DNA from: Senimuribacter sp049852125
Lineage (GTDB): Bacteria; Bacillota; Clostridia; Peptostreptococcales; Anaerovoracaceae
DNA: 64,000 nt
NCBI RefSeq assembly: GCF_049852125.1
Contig: NZ_CP187532.1
Span: 1,674,001-1,738,000, forward strand
Direction of reading: 5' to 3'
This document shows, one piece after another, positions 24,028 to 33,026 of the stretch; the stretch's first letter is position 1; every line of letters starts with the position of its first letter. A program made the position numbers and the translations under genes. The notes beneath the pieces are model-generated. The model was not told where the DNA came from. It saw only the letters and a list, made by a program, of their open reading frames with translations, and made no database searches.

Positions 24028-25023
24028 TTATTTCTTTAACCAGCTCATCATGGAACGAAGTTCAGCGCCAACCTTGCAAAGCAGGTGGGAAGCTTCCATC
24101 TTTCTGGTAGCCAGGAATCTTGCTTTGCCGCCAGCGTTGAATTCCTGAATGAATTCGCTTGCGAAGGTGCCGTCCTGGATTTCTCTCAGAACATTTTTCA
24201 TTTCTTTTCTGGTTTCATCTGTGATCAATCTTCTGCCAGTTCTGTAGTCGCCGTATTCTGCAGTATTGGAGATAGAATATCTCATCTTGTCGAAACCGCC
24301 TTCATTGATCAGGTCTACGATCAGCTTCATTTCGTGGATACATTCAAAATAAGCCATTTCTGGTTCATATCCCGCTTCTACCAGTGTATCAAAACCAGCC
24401 TTCATCAGCTCTGTTACACCACCGCACAGAACTGCCTGTTCACCAAAGAGGTCTGTTTCCGTTTCTTCTTTAAATGTGGTTTCCAGAATGCCTGCTCTGC
24501 CTGCACCGATGCCGCTTGCGTAAGCCAGCGCATAATCCTTTGCTTTACCGGAAGCATCCTGATAAATCGCGATCAGGGAAGGTACGCCTTTGCCCTCTAC
24601 ATACTGACTTCTTACGGTGTGTCCAGGTCCTTTCGGCGCGATCATGATTACGTCGATATCCTTTGCAGGAATAATCTGGTTGAAATGAATGTTGAAGCCG
24701 TGGGCAAATGCCAGAACGTTTCCTTCCTTCATGTGCTTTTCAATCTGCTCTTTGTAAATCTTTGCCTGCAGTTCGTCCGGTGTCAGCATCATTACGATGT
24801 CGCCTGCTTCTGCAGCTTCTTCGATGCCCATGACTTTGATGCCGGCAGCTTCAGCCTTGGCAGCGTGAGCAGAACCTGGTCTCAGACCAACTACTACGTT
24901 GACGCCGCTTTCAGCAAGGTTCATCGCGTGAGCGTGTCCCTGGCTTCCGAATCCGATAATGGCAACGGTTTTGCCATCTAATAAACCTAAGTTACAATCC
25001 TGATCATAATACTTTGTAATCAT
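24028..25023 (-). CDS. ilvC: Ketol-acid reductoisomerase
   Basis: 331 residues, class I short form. An N-terminal Rossmann domain has GFGSQGHAHAMNL and the cofactor loop GLRPGSAHAAKA. The C-terminal knotted domain has metal and substrate residues in ETDLFGEQAVLCGG and FECIHEMKLIVDL. It converts acetolactate and acetohydroxybutyrate to dihydroxy acids. It sits between ilvN and ilvD on the same transcript, with GGAGAT upstream of the ATG. Confidence 0.97.
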   Translation of the reverse strand: MITKYYDQDCNLGLLDGKTVAIIGFGSQGHAHAMNLAESGVNVVVGLRPGSAHAAKAEAAGIKVMGIEEAAEAGDIVMMLTPDELQAKIYKEQIEKHMKEGNVLAFAHGFNIHFNQIIPAKDIDVIMIAPKGPGHTVRSQYVEGKGVPSLIAIYQDASGKAKDYALAYASGIGAGRAGILETTFKEETETDLFGEQAVLCGGVTELMKAGFDTLVEAGYEPEMAYFECIHEMKLIVDLINEGGFDKMRYSISNTAEYGDYRTGRRLITDETRKEMKNVLREIQDGTFASEFIQEFNAGGKARFLATRKMEASHLLCKVGAELRSMMSWLKK

Positions 25024-25044
25024 TTCTATCTATCTCCTTTAAAT

Positions 25045-25554
25045 TTAGTTATCTTTTTTGGCGGTATTTCCTTCAATACCGGTGATACCTGTTCTGCAGA
25101 CTTCCAGCACGTTATATTCTGCAATCACGTCCATGAAACCGTCGATTTTCTCCGGTGTGCCTGTCAGTTCGATAATCAGACTTTCTCTGGACAGATCCAC
25201 AATCTTGCCTCTGTAGATGTCTACGATTTCCTTGATTCCTGCCCGCTGCGCTGGACCTGCTTCTACCTTAATCAGTAAAAGTTCTCTGTACAGGCTGTAT
25301 TGCTGGTCCAAAATATAGATGTCTTTCACCACTTCCAACTTTTCGGTCTGGGTGATGATCTGCTGCATGGACTGCTCTGTAGCGCTGAACACAATGGTGA
25401 TTCTGGACAATGTCGGATCGTTGGTCGCCGACACGGTCAGGGAATCGATGTTAAAGCCTCTCCTGCCGAAAAGGCTCACAACTCTGGTCAAAACGTTTGC
25501 CTGATTCAGGACAAGAACGCTGACGATTTCTTTTTTCAATGCTTTTTTACTCAT
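25045..25554 (-). CDS. ilvN: Acetolactate synthase small (regulatory) subunit
   Basis: 169 residues, with an N-terminal ACT domain (SVLVLNQANVLTRVVSLFGRRGFNIDSL) that binds valine, and a C-terminal domain (about 80-160, LLLIKVEAG..RAGIKEIVDIYRGKIVDLS). It activates the large subunit and gives feedback inhibition. The gene lies 11 bp after ilvB and has GGAGGAG before its ATG. Also written ilvH in other genomes. Confidence 0.95.
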   Translation of the reverse strand: MSKKALKKEIVSVLVLNQANVLTRVVSLFGRRGFNIDSLTVSATNDPTLSRITIVFSATEQSMQQIITQTEKLEVVKDIYILDQQYSLYRELLLIKVEAGPAQRAGIKEIVDIYRGKIVDLSRESLIIELTGTPEKIDGFMDVIAEYNVLEVCRTGITGIEGNTAKKDN

Positions 25555-25565
25555 AGCGTCTCCTC

Positions 25566-27227
25566 CTAATCAATAATCATATCTTCGACGGATTTGTTTG
25601 CCGGAATCATCGGCAATACCCGTTCTTCTCTGGAAATCGTACAGTCAATCCAAACAGGACCGTCTGCCTGCAGCGCTTTTTTCATCGCTTCTTCAAACTC
25701 TGCAGGGGTTTCCGCGCGATATCCTTCTGCCCCGAAAGCCTCCGCCAATTTTACAAAGTCGGTCTTTCGTTCCGGCGTGGTATTGGAGTATCTCTTTTCG
25801 TAGAAAATGGTCTGCCACTGGTAAACCATACCGAGCACCTTGTTATTCATGATAACGGTGATAATCGGAAGGTTCTGACTGATTGCCGTGCAGGCTTCGT
25901 TCAGATTCATGTGGAAGGAACCGTCGCCTGTAATATGTATGACTCTGTCATTGGGGCATCCCATCTGTGCGCCGATTGCTGCGCCGTAACCAAAGCCCAT
26001 GGTGCCCAGACCGCCGCTGGTGATGAATTTCTTGGCTTTGTTATGCTTGATAAACTGTGCCGCCCACATCTGATGCTGTCCTACGTCTGTGACATAAAGG
26101 GTGTTCTCATCGGTCATATCGCATACGATGTCGATGATTTCTTTCGGATGCAGTCTGCAGTCCGGCGCTTTGACAACGCGCTCTTTGGCTCTCCAGCCTA
26201 CCACACGTTCATGCCATTCTGCATGCTGCTTGTTTTCTACGAGCGGCAGCACCGCTTCTAAAAACTCTTTTACATCGCCGATGCAGCTCTTGTCTGTCAT
26301 GACGTTCTTGTTGATTTCACTTCTGTCGATGTCCACGTGGACGATTTTAGCGCGTCTGCCAAATTTGTCCGGACTTAACGCAACACGGTCGCTGAATCTG
26401 GCGCCCAGTGCGATAATCAGGTCTGCCTGATCCATGGCTCTGTTTGCGGCAACACTTCCGTGCATGCCTACAAGTCCCAGATTCAGTTCATTATCATAGC
26501 CGATGACACCTGCCGCCATCAAAGTGTAAGCTGCAGGTATGTCTGCTTTTTCCAAAAGAGCAACCAACTCTTTGGAAGCATCAGACGCAACCACGCCGCC
26601 GCCCACATATGCTACCGGTTTTTCTGCAGCATTTATCAACTTGGCGATCGAAGCAATTTCTTCTTTCTCTATGGATGGAAGCGGATTCAGTTCCATCGGC
26701 GGTTTATTTGTATATTCAATGCTCGCAGCAGTTACATCCTTGGTAATGTCCACGAGGACAGGACCCTTTCTCCCGCTGTTTGCAATCTTGAAGGCTTCTC
26801 TCAGAGCCGGTTCAAGATCTTCTATCCTGTTGACGAAGAAATTGTGCTTCGTAATAGGAAGTGTGACCCCTGTGATGCAGATTTCCTGAAATGCATCTCT
26901 TCCGATCAGGGAATCGGGAACGTTTGCCGTAATGGCAACCATCGGAATGCTGTCCATAAATGCAGTCGCAATACCGGTGACCAGATTGGTTGCCCCCGGG
27001 CCGCTGGTGGAAAACACAACGCCAACTTTGCCGGTCGCTCTCGCGTAGCCGTCAGCAGCGTGTGCAGCACCCTGTTCGTGCGCCGTAAGGACATGCTTGA
27101 TCCTATCGCTATACTTATAAAGTTCATCAAAAATATTCAGTGCAGTGCCGCCTGGATATCCAAACACAGTATCAACGCCATGATCAAGCAATACTTCTGC
27201 CACTACTTGTGATCCTGTCAATTTCAT
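25566..27227 (-). CDS. ilvB: Acetolactate synthase large (catalytic) subunit
   Basis: 553 residues: three thiamine-diphosphate enzyme domains. It has the catalytic Glu in TAHEQGAAHAADGYAR, FAD/quinone-binding features (LVGMHGSVAANRAMDQADL) and the ThDP motif GDGSFHMNLNEACTA..LPIITVIMNN. It condenses pyruvate with pyruvate or 2-oxobutyrate. It is the first gene of ilvBNCD, with AAAGGAGAGAGAG before the ATG and a short leader of about 45 bases. Confidence 0.96.
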   Translation of the reverse strand: MKLTGSQVVAEVLLDHGVDTVFGYPGGTALNIFDELYKYSDRIKHVLTAHEQGAAHAADGYARATGKVGVVFSTSGPGATNLVTGIATAFMDSIPMVAITANVPDSLIGRDAFQEICITGVTLPITKHNFFVNRIEDLEPALREAFKIANSGRKGPVLVDITKDVTAASIEYTNKPPMELNPLPSIEKEEIASIAKLINAAEKPVAYVGGGVVASDASKELVALLEKADIPAAYTLMAAGVIGYDNELNLGLVGMHGSVAANRAMDQADLIIALGARFSDRVALSPDKFGRRAKIVHVDIDRSEINKNVMTDKSCIGDVKEFLEAVLPLVENKQHAEWHERVVGWRAKERVVKAPDCRLHPKEIIDIVCDMTDENTLYVTDVGQHQMWAAQFIKHNKAKKFITSGGLGTMGFGYGAAIGAQMGCPNDRVIHITGDGSFHMNLNEACTAISQNLPIITVIMNNKVLGMVYQWQTIFYEKRYSNTTPERKTDFVKLAEAFGAEGYRAETPAEFEEAMKKALQADGPVWIDCTISREERVLPMIPANKSVEDMIID

Positions 27228-27280
27228 ACTCTCTCTCCTTTTCTTTAGAATCTCTGTGGGACGTTTGCCGCCCTTATACT

Positions 27281-27308
27281 ATTATAGCCTCCGATATGTA
27301 AATGTCAA
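27281..27308 (-). promoter_or_regulatory. Promoter of ilvBNCD
   Basis: On the minus strand TTGACA (27303-27308) and TATAAT (27281-27286) are 16 bp apart, both full consensus. No T-box or attenuator fits in the short leader, unlike the divergent leu operon. Confidence 0.8.
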
Positions 27309-27385
27309 CACTTTTTTTCAATATTTTTTGTTGAATCTTCACAAAAAATATTTTCAATTGTTTTGTAAAAACACAAATTTTACTG

Positions 27386-27414
27386 TTGACAATTGCCCCA
27401 ATATCCTTTATATT
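27386..27414 (+). promoter_or_regulatory. Promoter of the leu operon
   Basis: TTGACA (27386-27391) and TATATT (27409-27414) are 17 bp apart. The start point would be about 27421, at the 5' end of the T-box leader. It is divergent from the ilvB promoter about 80 bp away. Confidence 0.8.
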
Positions 27415-27420
27415 ATTAGA

Positions 27421-27684
27421 TAGCTGAAAAATCACGTCTGCCATGACGGGAATAAGCTATAATGTTGGTTTTGCAGAGAGCGGCGTTTGGTGAAAGTCCG
27501 TAAACCTTTTGTAGCGTCTCACCCCCGAGCAGCGTTCAAAGAGTGGGCGCGCACTTTTCTACATTATATGTAGAAAAAGCGTGTCAAAAAGAGTGGTACC
27601 GCGGAAACAAGGTTCTTACATCATATGTAACATGTTTTCGTCTCTTTTGCGGTTTAGAGGAATCGTCAAAAGAGGCGATTTTTT
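27421..27684 (+). ncRNA. T-box leader of the leu operon
   Basis: The leader has the stem I signatures AGAGAGCGG and GGTGAAAGTCCG and the T-box motif AGAGTGGTACCGCGG (27590-27604). A terminator follows, with stem CGTCTCTTTTG (27639-27649) and CAAAAGAGGCG (27667-27677) and six T. A CTC triplet at 27518-27520, in the usual place after the distal stem I loop, is a good candidate Leu specifier. Uncharged tRNA-Leu should stabilise the antiterminator and switch on leuA and the genes behind it. The specifier assignment needs a covariance-model fold. Confidence 0.88.
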
Positions 27685-27686
27685 AT

Positions 27687-27800
27687 GACCTAACCCGATT
27701 TCCGTAAGGGAATCGATGGTAGGTCAAACGCGAGGCTTCTCTGTAAAGTCGAGCTGCAAGCGATGACTGAACAGCAAGAAGCTACGGCGTGCCCTAATCC
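27687..27800 (+). ncRNA. Repeated structured element, copy upstream of leuA
   Basis: It begins three bases after the T-run of the T-box terminator: GACCTAACCC, a perfect small hairpin GATTTCC-GTAA-GGGAATC, then GGTAGGTC closing the outer stem. A GAGGC segment, AAGAAGCTACGGCG and CCCTAATCC follow. The block order matches the element at the end of ilvD on the other strand. It is transcribed only when the T-box reads through, and it lies before the leuA ribosome site. Function unknown. Confidence 0.5.
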
Positions 27801-27846
27801 GCTAAGCTGCTTTCCTACACTGATATACAAACGGAGGTATTACAAC

Positions 27847-29556
27847 ATGAAAAATTTTGAAAAGTACAGACCCGGCTACTTTACACCGCCGATGGACATC
27901 TCTCAGATGGAATGGCCGAAAAAAGACCATATCGAAAAAGCGCCGATGTGGTGCAGCGTTGACCTGCGCGACGGCAATCAGGCGCTGGTCGTTCCCATGA
28001 GCCTTTCCGAAAAATTAGAATTTTTCCAGTATCTGGTTTCCCTCGGCTTTAAAGAAATCGAAATCGGCTTCCCTGCCGCTTCCGAAACCGAATATGAATT
28101 CACCCGCACTCTGATTGAAAAGAATTTGATTCCCGACGACGTGACCGTACAAGTGCTGACCCAGTCCAGAAAGCACATCATCGACAAAACCTTTGAAGCC
28201 CTCCGCGGCGCAAAGAGAGCGATTGTACATTTATATAACTCCACTTCCTTTGCACAAAGACAGCAGGTATTCCGGGCTTCCGAAGAAGAAATTATCCAGA
28301 TCGCAAGAGACGGCGCAGTCCTGATGAATGAATACGCGGCAAAATTCCCGGAGACAAAATTCCAATTCGAGTATTCTCCGGAAAGCTTTACAGGAACGGA
28401 AATTGAGTTCGCAGAACGAATCTGCAACGAAGTGATCGATATCTGGCAGCCGACAGCGAATAATAAAGTCATCATCAACCTGCCCGCTACTGTGCAGATG
28501 TCCATGCCGCACGTTTACGCAAACCAGATTGAATACATGAGCAAACATTTACATAACAGGGAAAATGTTCTCATTTCCCTTCACCCGCACAATGACAGAG
28601 GCACTGGCGTAGCAGATGCTGAACTGGGACTTTTAGCAGGGGGCGACAGAATCGAGGGCACTCTCTTTGGAAACGGCGAACGGACCGGCAACGTGGATAT
28701 CATCACCATTGCCATGAATATGTTTACCCATGGCGTTGACCCTTGTCTGGACTTTTCCAATATGCCGGAAGTCGTAGAAAAGTACGAAGAATATACCGGC
28801 ATGCACGTGGATCCGCGTCAGCCTTACGGCGGCGAGCTGGTCTTCGCGGCGTTCTCCGGTTCTCACCAGGATGCCATTTCCAAGGGCATGAAATGGAGAG
28901 AAGAAACAGATCCGAACAGATGGACGGTACCTTATCTGCCAATTGACCCCCACGATGTTGGCAGAGCCTACGACGGCGACGTCATCCGCATCAACAGCCA
29001 GTCTGGCAAAGGCGGCGTTGCCTATATTCTGGAACACAACTTTGGTTACGCAATTCCAAAGAATATGATGAGCGAAGTCGGCTACATGATGAAAGATATT
29101 TCCGATAAGAGCCACGAAGAACTTTCTCCAGAAGAAATCTTTGAAGCGTTTAAAACAGAATACATCAATGACTTTTCGCCGATTGACATTACAGACGCAT
29201 CCTTCAGCCACTTCTCCTCCACTAAGGACGACAATGAAGTATACGGCGTAAGAATGCGCGCTGTGATCGACGGACAGACCTACAATCTGGAAGCAGAAGG
29301 AAACGGTCGTCTGGACGCGGTGAGCAATGCGCTTCGAAAGACCGAATATCACTTTGACTATAAATTCATCACCTATTCAGAACATGCTATCAGCGCGGAT
29401 TCCAATTCCAAAGCTGCTGCCTATGTCTGCATCGCTGATGAAAAAGATAACTACTACTGGGGCGTCGGCACCCACGCCGATATCATTCTCGCTTCCGTCA
29501 ATGCACTGGTCAGCGCATTGAACAGAATGAACAAGCGAATTCATTTCGTGAAATAA
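27847..29556 (+). CDS. leuA: 2-isopropylmalate synthase
   Basis: 569 residues from the ATG at 27847 (GGAGGT 8 bp upstream). An upstream in-frame ATG lies in the leader and is not used. The TIM-barrel catalytic domain has WCSVDLRDGNQAL and the metal site SLHPHNDRGTG; a C-terminal regulatory domain for leucine feedback follows (about 430-569). The length and start match the LeuA2-type enzymes of actinobacteria and some Firmicutes. It condenses acetyl-CoA and 2-oxoisovalerate. Array 3 separates it from leuC. Confidence 0.95.
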   Translation: MKNFEKYRPGYFTPPMDISQMEWPKKDHIEKAPMWCSVDLRDGNQALVVPMSLSEKLEFFQYLVSLGFKEIEIGFPAASETEYEFTRTLIEKNLIPDDVTVQVLTQSRKHIIDKTFEALRGAKRAIVHLYNSTSFAQRQQVFRASEEEIIQIARDGAVLMNEYAAKFPETKFQFEYSPESFTGTEIEFAERICNEVIDIWQPTANNKVIINLPATVQMSMPHVYANQIEYMSKHLHNRENVLISLHPHNDRGTGVADAELGLLAGGDRIEGTLFGNGERTGNVDIITIAMNMFTHGVDPCLDFSNMPEVVEKYEEYTGMHVDPRQPYGGELVFAAFSGSHQDAISKGMKWREETDPNRWTVPYLPIDPHDVGRAYDGDVIRINSQSGKGGVAYILEHNFGYAIPKNMMSEVGYMMKDISDKSHEELSPEEIFEAFKTEYINDFSPIDITDASFSHFSSTKDDNEVYGVRMRAVIDGQTYNLEAEGNGRLDAVSNALRKTEYHFDYKFITYSEHAISADSNSKAAAYVCIADEKDNYYWGVGTHADIILASVNALVSALNRMNKRIHFVK

Positions 29557-29592
29557 TGAACAAGCGATGTAATTAACGATACAGTTCTTGAA

Positions 29593-30009
29593 GTTGTGCA
29601 GATTTGCGAAATACAAGACATTTTGCACAACTGTAAGGTTTGTGAGGTGTGCGAAGTTGTGCATAACCTGCAAAACCAGAGCTATCTGCACAACTCAAAC
29701 GAATCGAAACGCTTAAAGGTTGTGCATTTCATGCAAATGCAAGCCATTTTGCACAACTATAAGGCTTACAAAGTTTCAAAAGTTGTGCATATCCCGCAAA
29801 ATCAGAGCTATCTGCACAACCCAGACGAATCAAAACCCTCAAAAGTTGTGCATTTCATGCAAATACAAGCCATTTTGCACAACTATAAGGCTTACAAAGT
29901 TTCAAAAGTTGTGCATATCCCGCAAAATCAGAGCTATCTGCACAACCCAAACGAATCAAAGCGCTCAAAGGTTGTGCATTTCATGCAAATATAAGGCATT
30001 TTGCACAAC
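29593..30009. repeat. Phased inverted half-site array 3 (14 half-sites, perfect phase)
   Basis: GTTGTGCA starts at 29593, 29656, 29719, 29782, 29845, 29908 and 29971. TGCACAAC starts at 29624, 29687, 29750, 29813, 29876, 29939 and 30002. Steps are 31, 32, 31, 32 and so on without one exception, so each pair spans 63 bp, six turns of B-DNA. The spacers form a 126-bp tandem repeat of almost three units, unlike the spacers of the other arrays. It lies between leuA and leuC within the leu operon. A 132-codon ORF across it is only a product of the repeat. Confidence 0.95.
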
Positions 30010-30077
30010 GCAGCAAGAACCTGCACTTCACATCCGAAACCCCAACCCCATCAATTCCACAGGAGGTAATCAGAACA

Positions 30078-31358
30078 ATGGGAATGACAATGACACAGAA
30101 AATTTTAGCAGCCCATGCCGGTCTCGACACTGTCGCGGCCGGTCAGCTGATCGAATGTAATCTGGACGTGGTAATGGCAAACGACATTACCGGTCCTATG
30201 GCGCTGCCGATCTTCCGGCAAATGGCGGATAAAGTCTTCGACAAGGACAAAGTCGTACTGGTTCCAGACCATTTCACGCCGAACAAAGATATCAAGTCCG
30301 CACAGAACGCCAGAGATATTCAGGACTTTTCCAGAGAACAAGGTCTCACCCACCACATGGTTCAGGGAAAATGCGGCGTAGAACACGGTATTCTGCCTGA
30401 ACAGGGTATCGTTTATGCCGGTCAATGTATTATTGGCGCTGACTCTCACACCTGCACCTACGGCGCGCTAGGCGCATTCGGCACCGGCGTCGGCACCACC
30501 GACATCGCAAGAGGTATGGCGACCGGTCAGGCATGGTTCAAAGTGCCTACCGCGATCAAATTCGTACTGAAAAATAAACCATCCCGCTATGTAACAGGCA
30601 AAGACATCATCCTACACATCATCGGAAAAATCGGCGTAGACGGCGCTCTATATCAATCCATGGAATTTGTCGGCGACGGCATCGCTAGCTTAACCATGGA
30701 CGATCGTTTCACCATCTGCAACATGGCAATCGAAGCCGGCGCAAAAAACGGTATTTTCCCTGTTGACGACCAAACTATCGCTTACATGGAAGAACACGCA
30801 CCGGGAAAAGACTACCAGATTTTCACAGCAGATGACGACGCTGTCTATGAACAAACCATCGAAATCGACCTTGCTGAGATCAGACCAACCGTAGCATTTC
30901 CGCATCTGCCGGGCAACGCGCACACCATCGATGAGATTGAAGCCAGCGAAAAAATCATGATTGACCAGGTTGTCATCGGCTCCTGCACCAACGGTCGCAT
31001 GAGCGATATGCGAAAAGCGGCGGCAATTCTGAAAGGAAAAACCGTGCACCCGGAAGTCCGCGTCATGGTCATCCCTGCTACTCAGAAAATCTTCCTGCAG
31101 TGTATGGAAGAAGGACTTGCGAAAATTTTCGTAGAAGCAGGATGCGCCTTCAACACTCCTAGCTGCGGTGCCTGCATGGGCGGTCACATGGGTGTCATGT
31201 GCAAAGGCGAAAAATGCGTATCCACATCCAACAGAAACTTTGTGGGTCGTATGGGCGATGTGGAATCCCTGATTTACCTGGCTTCCCCAGAAGTTGCTGC
31301 AGCCAGCGCTCTGGCAGGCTATATCGCAAATCCTGAAAAGATTGGAGGAGAAAAATAA
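30078..31358 (+). CDS. leuC: 3-isopropylmalate dehydratase large subunit
   Basis: 426 residues, the short archaeal/clostridial type of LeuC. It has aconitase-family motifs: GADSHTCTYGALGAFGTGVG, the first cluster Cys in VVIGSCTNGRMSD, and the other two in PSCGACMGGHMGV. It forms the [4Fe-4S] subunit that isomerises isopropylmalate together with LeuD. CAGGAGG precedes the ATG at 30078; an ATG two codons later is also possible. Its stop overlaps the leuD start (TAATG). Confidence 0.96.
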   Translation: MGMTMTQKILAAHAGLDTVAAGQLIECNLDVVMANDITGPMALPIFRQMADKVFDKDKVVLVPDHFTPNKDIKSAQNARDIQDFSREQGLTHHMVQGKCGVEHGILPEQGIVYAGQCIIGADSHTCTYGALGAFGTGVGTTDIARGMATGQAWFKVPTAIKFVLKNKPSRYVTGKDIILHIIGKIGVDGALYQSMEFVGDGIASLTMDDRFTICNMAIEAGAKNGIFPVDDQTIAYMEEHAPGKDYQIFTADDDAVYEQTIEIDLAEIRPTVAFPHLPGNAHTIDEIEASEKIMIDQVVIGSCTNGRMSDMRKAAAILKGKTVHPEVRVMVIPATQKIFLQCMEEGLAKIFVEAGCAFNTPSCGACMGGHMGVMCKGEKCVSTSNRNFVGRMGDVESLIYLASPEVAAASALAGYIANPEKIGGEK

Positions 31359-31846
31359 TGAACGCAAAAGGCAAAGTTTTGAAATATGGTGATAACGTAG
31401 ACACTGACGTAATCATTCCTGCAAGATACTTAAATTCCTTTGACGCAAAGGAACTGGCAACCCACGCGATGGTCGACATCGATCCAACCTTTGTGGAACG
31501 ACTGGAACCTGGCGACATCATGGTCGCCGGTAAGAACTTTGGCTGCGGTTCTTCCAGAGAGCACGCCCCACTGGTGCTGAAAACGGCGGGCGTCAGCTGT
31601 TTAATCGCAGAAAGCTTCGCAAGAATTTTCTACAGAAACGCCATCAACATCGGCTTTCCAATCTTGGAATGTGAAGAAGCCGCCAAAGACATCGTTGAAG
31701 GCGACGCCGTGGAAGTAGACTTTCAGACCGGCGTCATCTATAACCGAACCAAGGGCGCCGAATATCAGGCGCAGCCATTCCCGGAATTTCTGCAGAAAAT
31801 GATCTCCGCAGGCGGTCTTGTAGGCTATGTCAATTCCAAAAAATAA
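31358..31846 (+). CDS. leuD: 3-isopropylmalate dehydratase small subunit
   Basis: 162 residues, the short LeuD type that pairs with short LeuC. It has YGDNVDTDVIIPARYL at the start and the substrate loop GKNFGCGSSREHAP. It starts on the last base of the leuC stop with GGAGGAG upstream, so the two subunits are coupled. Confidence 0.96.
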   Translation: MNAKGKVLKYGDNVDTDVIIPARYLNSFDAKELATHAMVDIDPTFVERLEPGDIMVAGKNFGCGSSREHAPLVLKTAGVSCLIAESFARIFYRNAINIGFPILECEEAAKDIVEGDAVEVDFQTGVIYNRTKGAEYQAQPFPEFLQKMISAGGLVGYVNSKK

Positions 31847-31861
31847 CAAGGAGAAACGCAA

Positions 31862-32932
31862 ATGAACTATAAAATTGCTGTAGTCAAAGGCGACGGCATC
31901 GGACCTGAAGTCATCGCCGAGACGATAAAAGTATTAGATAAAATCGGAGAAAAGTTCGGGCACACCTTTGAATACACTTACGTCCTTGCCGGCGGAAACG
32001 CCATCGACGAAGCGGGTCAGTGCCTGCCTCCGGAGACCATTGAAATCTGCAAAAAATCTGACGCCGTCCTGCTGGGCGCTGTAGGCGGTCCTAAATGGGA
32101 TCACCTGCCGGGTGACGAACGCCCGGAGCGGGCGCTTTTGGGACTTCGCAAAGCCCTGGGACTTTTCGCTAACCTGCGCCCTGCCATGGTCTTTGATGAA
32201 CTGGCTGACGCTTCCCCGCTGAAACCGGAGCTTTTAGCAGGCGGTCTTGATATCGCTGTAGTTAGAGAGTTGACCGGCGGCATTTACTTCGGCAAAAAAG
32301 GTACCATCGCAGAAACTGACCTGGGTCCTGCCGCTTACGACGTAGAACAATATGCCGAGGAAGAAGTACGCCGCATCGCGAAAGTCGCTTTTGATATGGC
32401 GATGAAGCGGGACAAAAAGGTAACCAGCGTCGATAAAGCCAACGTACTGGAAAGCTCTCGCCTCTGGAGACGGATTGTAGGTGAAGTCGCAAAAGAATAT
32501 CCGGAAGTAGAACTGGAAAATTTCTATGTAGACAATGCCGCTATGCAGCTCGTGCGAAATCCGAAGCAGTTTGACGTCATCGTCACCAGCAACATCTTCG
32601 GCGATATTCTCTCCGACGAGGCAAGTCAGATTACCGGCTCCATCGGTATGCTGCCGTCGGCAAGTCTGGCGGAAGGAAACTTCGGCATGTACGAACCAGT
32701 CCACGGCTCTGCCCCTGACATCGCAGGACAGAATCTAGCAAACCCGATTGCCACGATCCTCTCCGCCGCCATGATGCTGCGCTATACCTTCGGACTGACT
32801 GCCGAAGCAGACACCATTGAAAACGCTGTCAAAAAATTCTTAGCCAAAGGATACAGAACGCCGGACATTGCGGCGGGCGGTCCTTCTATCGGCACAAAAG
32901 AAGCCGGCGATATGATTGCAAAAATGCTGTAA
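31862..32932 (+). CDS. leuB: 3-isopropylmalate dehydrogenase
   Basis: 356 residues. Motifs are VKGDGIGPEV, RELTGGIYFGKKG, the catalytic Lys and Tyr in VTSVDKANVLESSRLWR and NAAMQLVRNP, and the NAD site HGSAPDIAGQNLANP. It oxidises and decarboxylates 3-isopropylmalate to 2-oxo-4-methylvalerate. Last gene of the leu operon, 15 bp after leuD, with AAGGAGAA before the ATG and a terminator 18 bp after the stop. Confidence 0.97.
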   Translation: MNYKIAVVKGDGIGPEVIAETIKVLDKIGEKFGHTFEYTYVLAGGNAIDEAGQCLPPETIEICKKSDAVLLGAVGGPKWDHLPGDERPERALLGLRKALGLFANLRPAMVFDELADASPLKPELLAGGLDIAVVRELTGGIYFGKKGTIAETDLGPAAYDVEQYAEEEVRRIAKVAFDMAMKRDKKVTSVDKANVLESSRLWRRIVGEVAKEYPEVELENFYVDNAAMQLVRNPKQFDVIVTSNIFGDILSDEASQITGSIGMLPSASLAEGNFGMYEPVHGSAPDIAGQNLANPIATILSAAMMLRYTFGLTAEADTIENAVKKFLAKGYRTPDIAAGGPSIGTKEAGDMIAKML

Positions 32933-32950
32933 ATAACAAGCTGTAAATCA

Positions 32951-32999
32951 AAAAAAGGATCAATAAATGAGGTGACCCCTAAAAATCGATCCTTTTTTT
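32951..32999 (+). terminator. Terminator of the leu operon
   Basis: A stem AAAAAAGGATC with GATCCTTTTTTT encloses a 26-base loop that holds AGGTGACCCCT. It also lies 28 bp after the leftward O-acetylation operon and could serve both. Confidence 0.8.
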
Positions 33000-33026
33000 A
33001 ATTCAGCAAAATATAGTCTGCAGCGA

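Noticed and set aside
27763..27846. Longer leuA starting at 27763
   Set aside because: The extra 28 residues lie in the structured leader. The ATG at 27847 has GGAGGT at the right distance and matches the usual protein start.
29596..29994. 132-codon ORF over array 3
   Set aside because: It consists only of translated repeat units (VVHFMQ, KVVHIPQNQ), has no ribosome site and exists because the 126-bp period is divisible by three.
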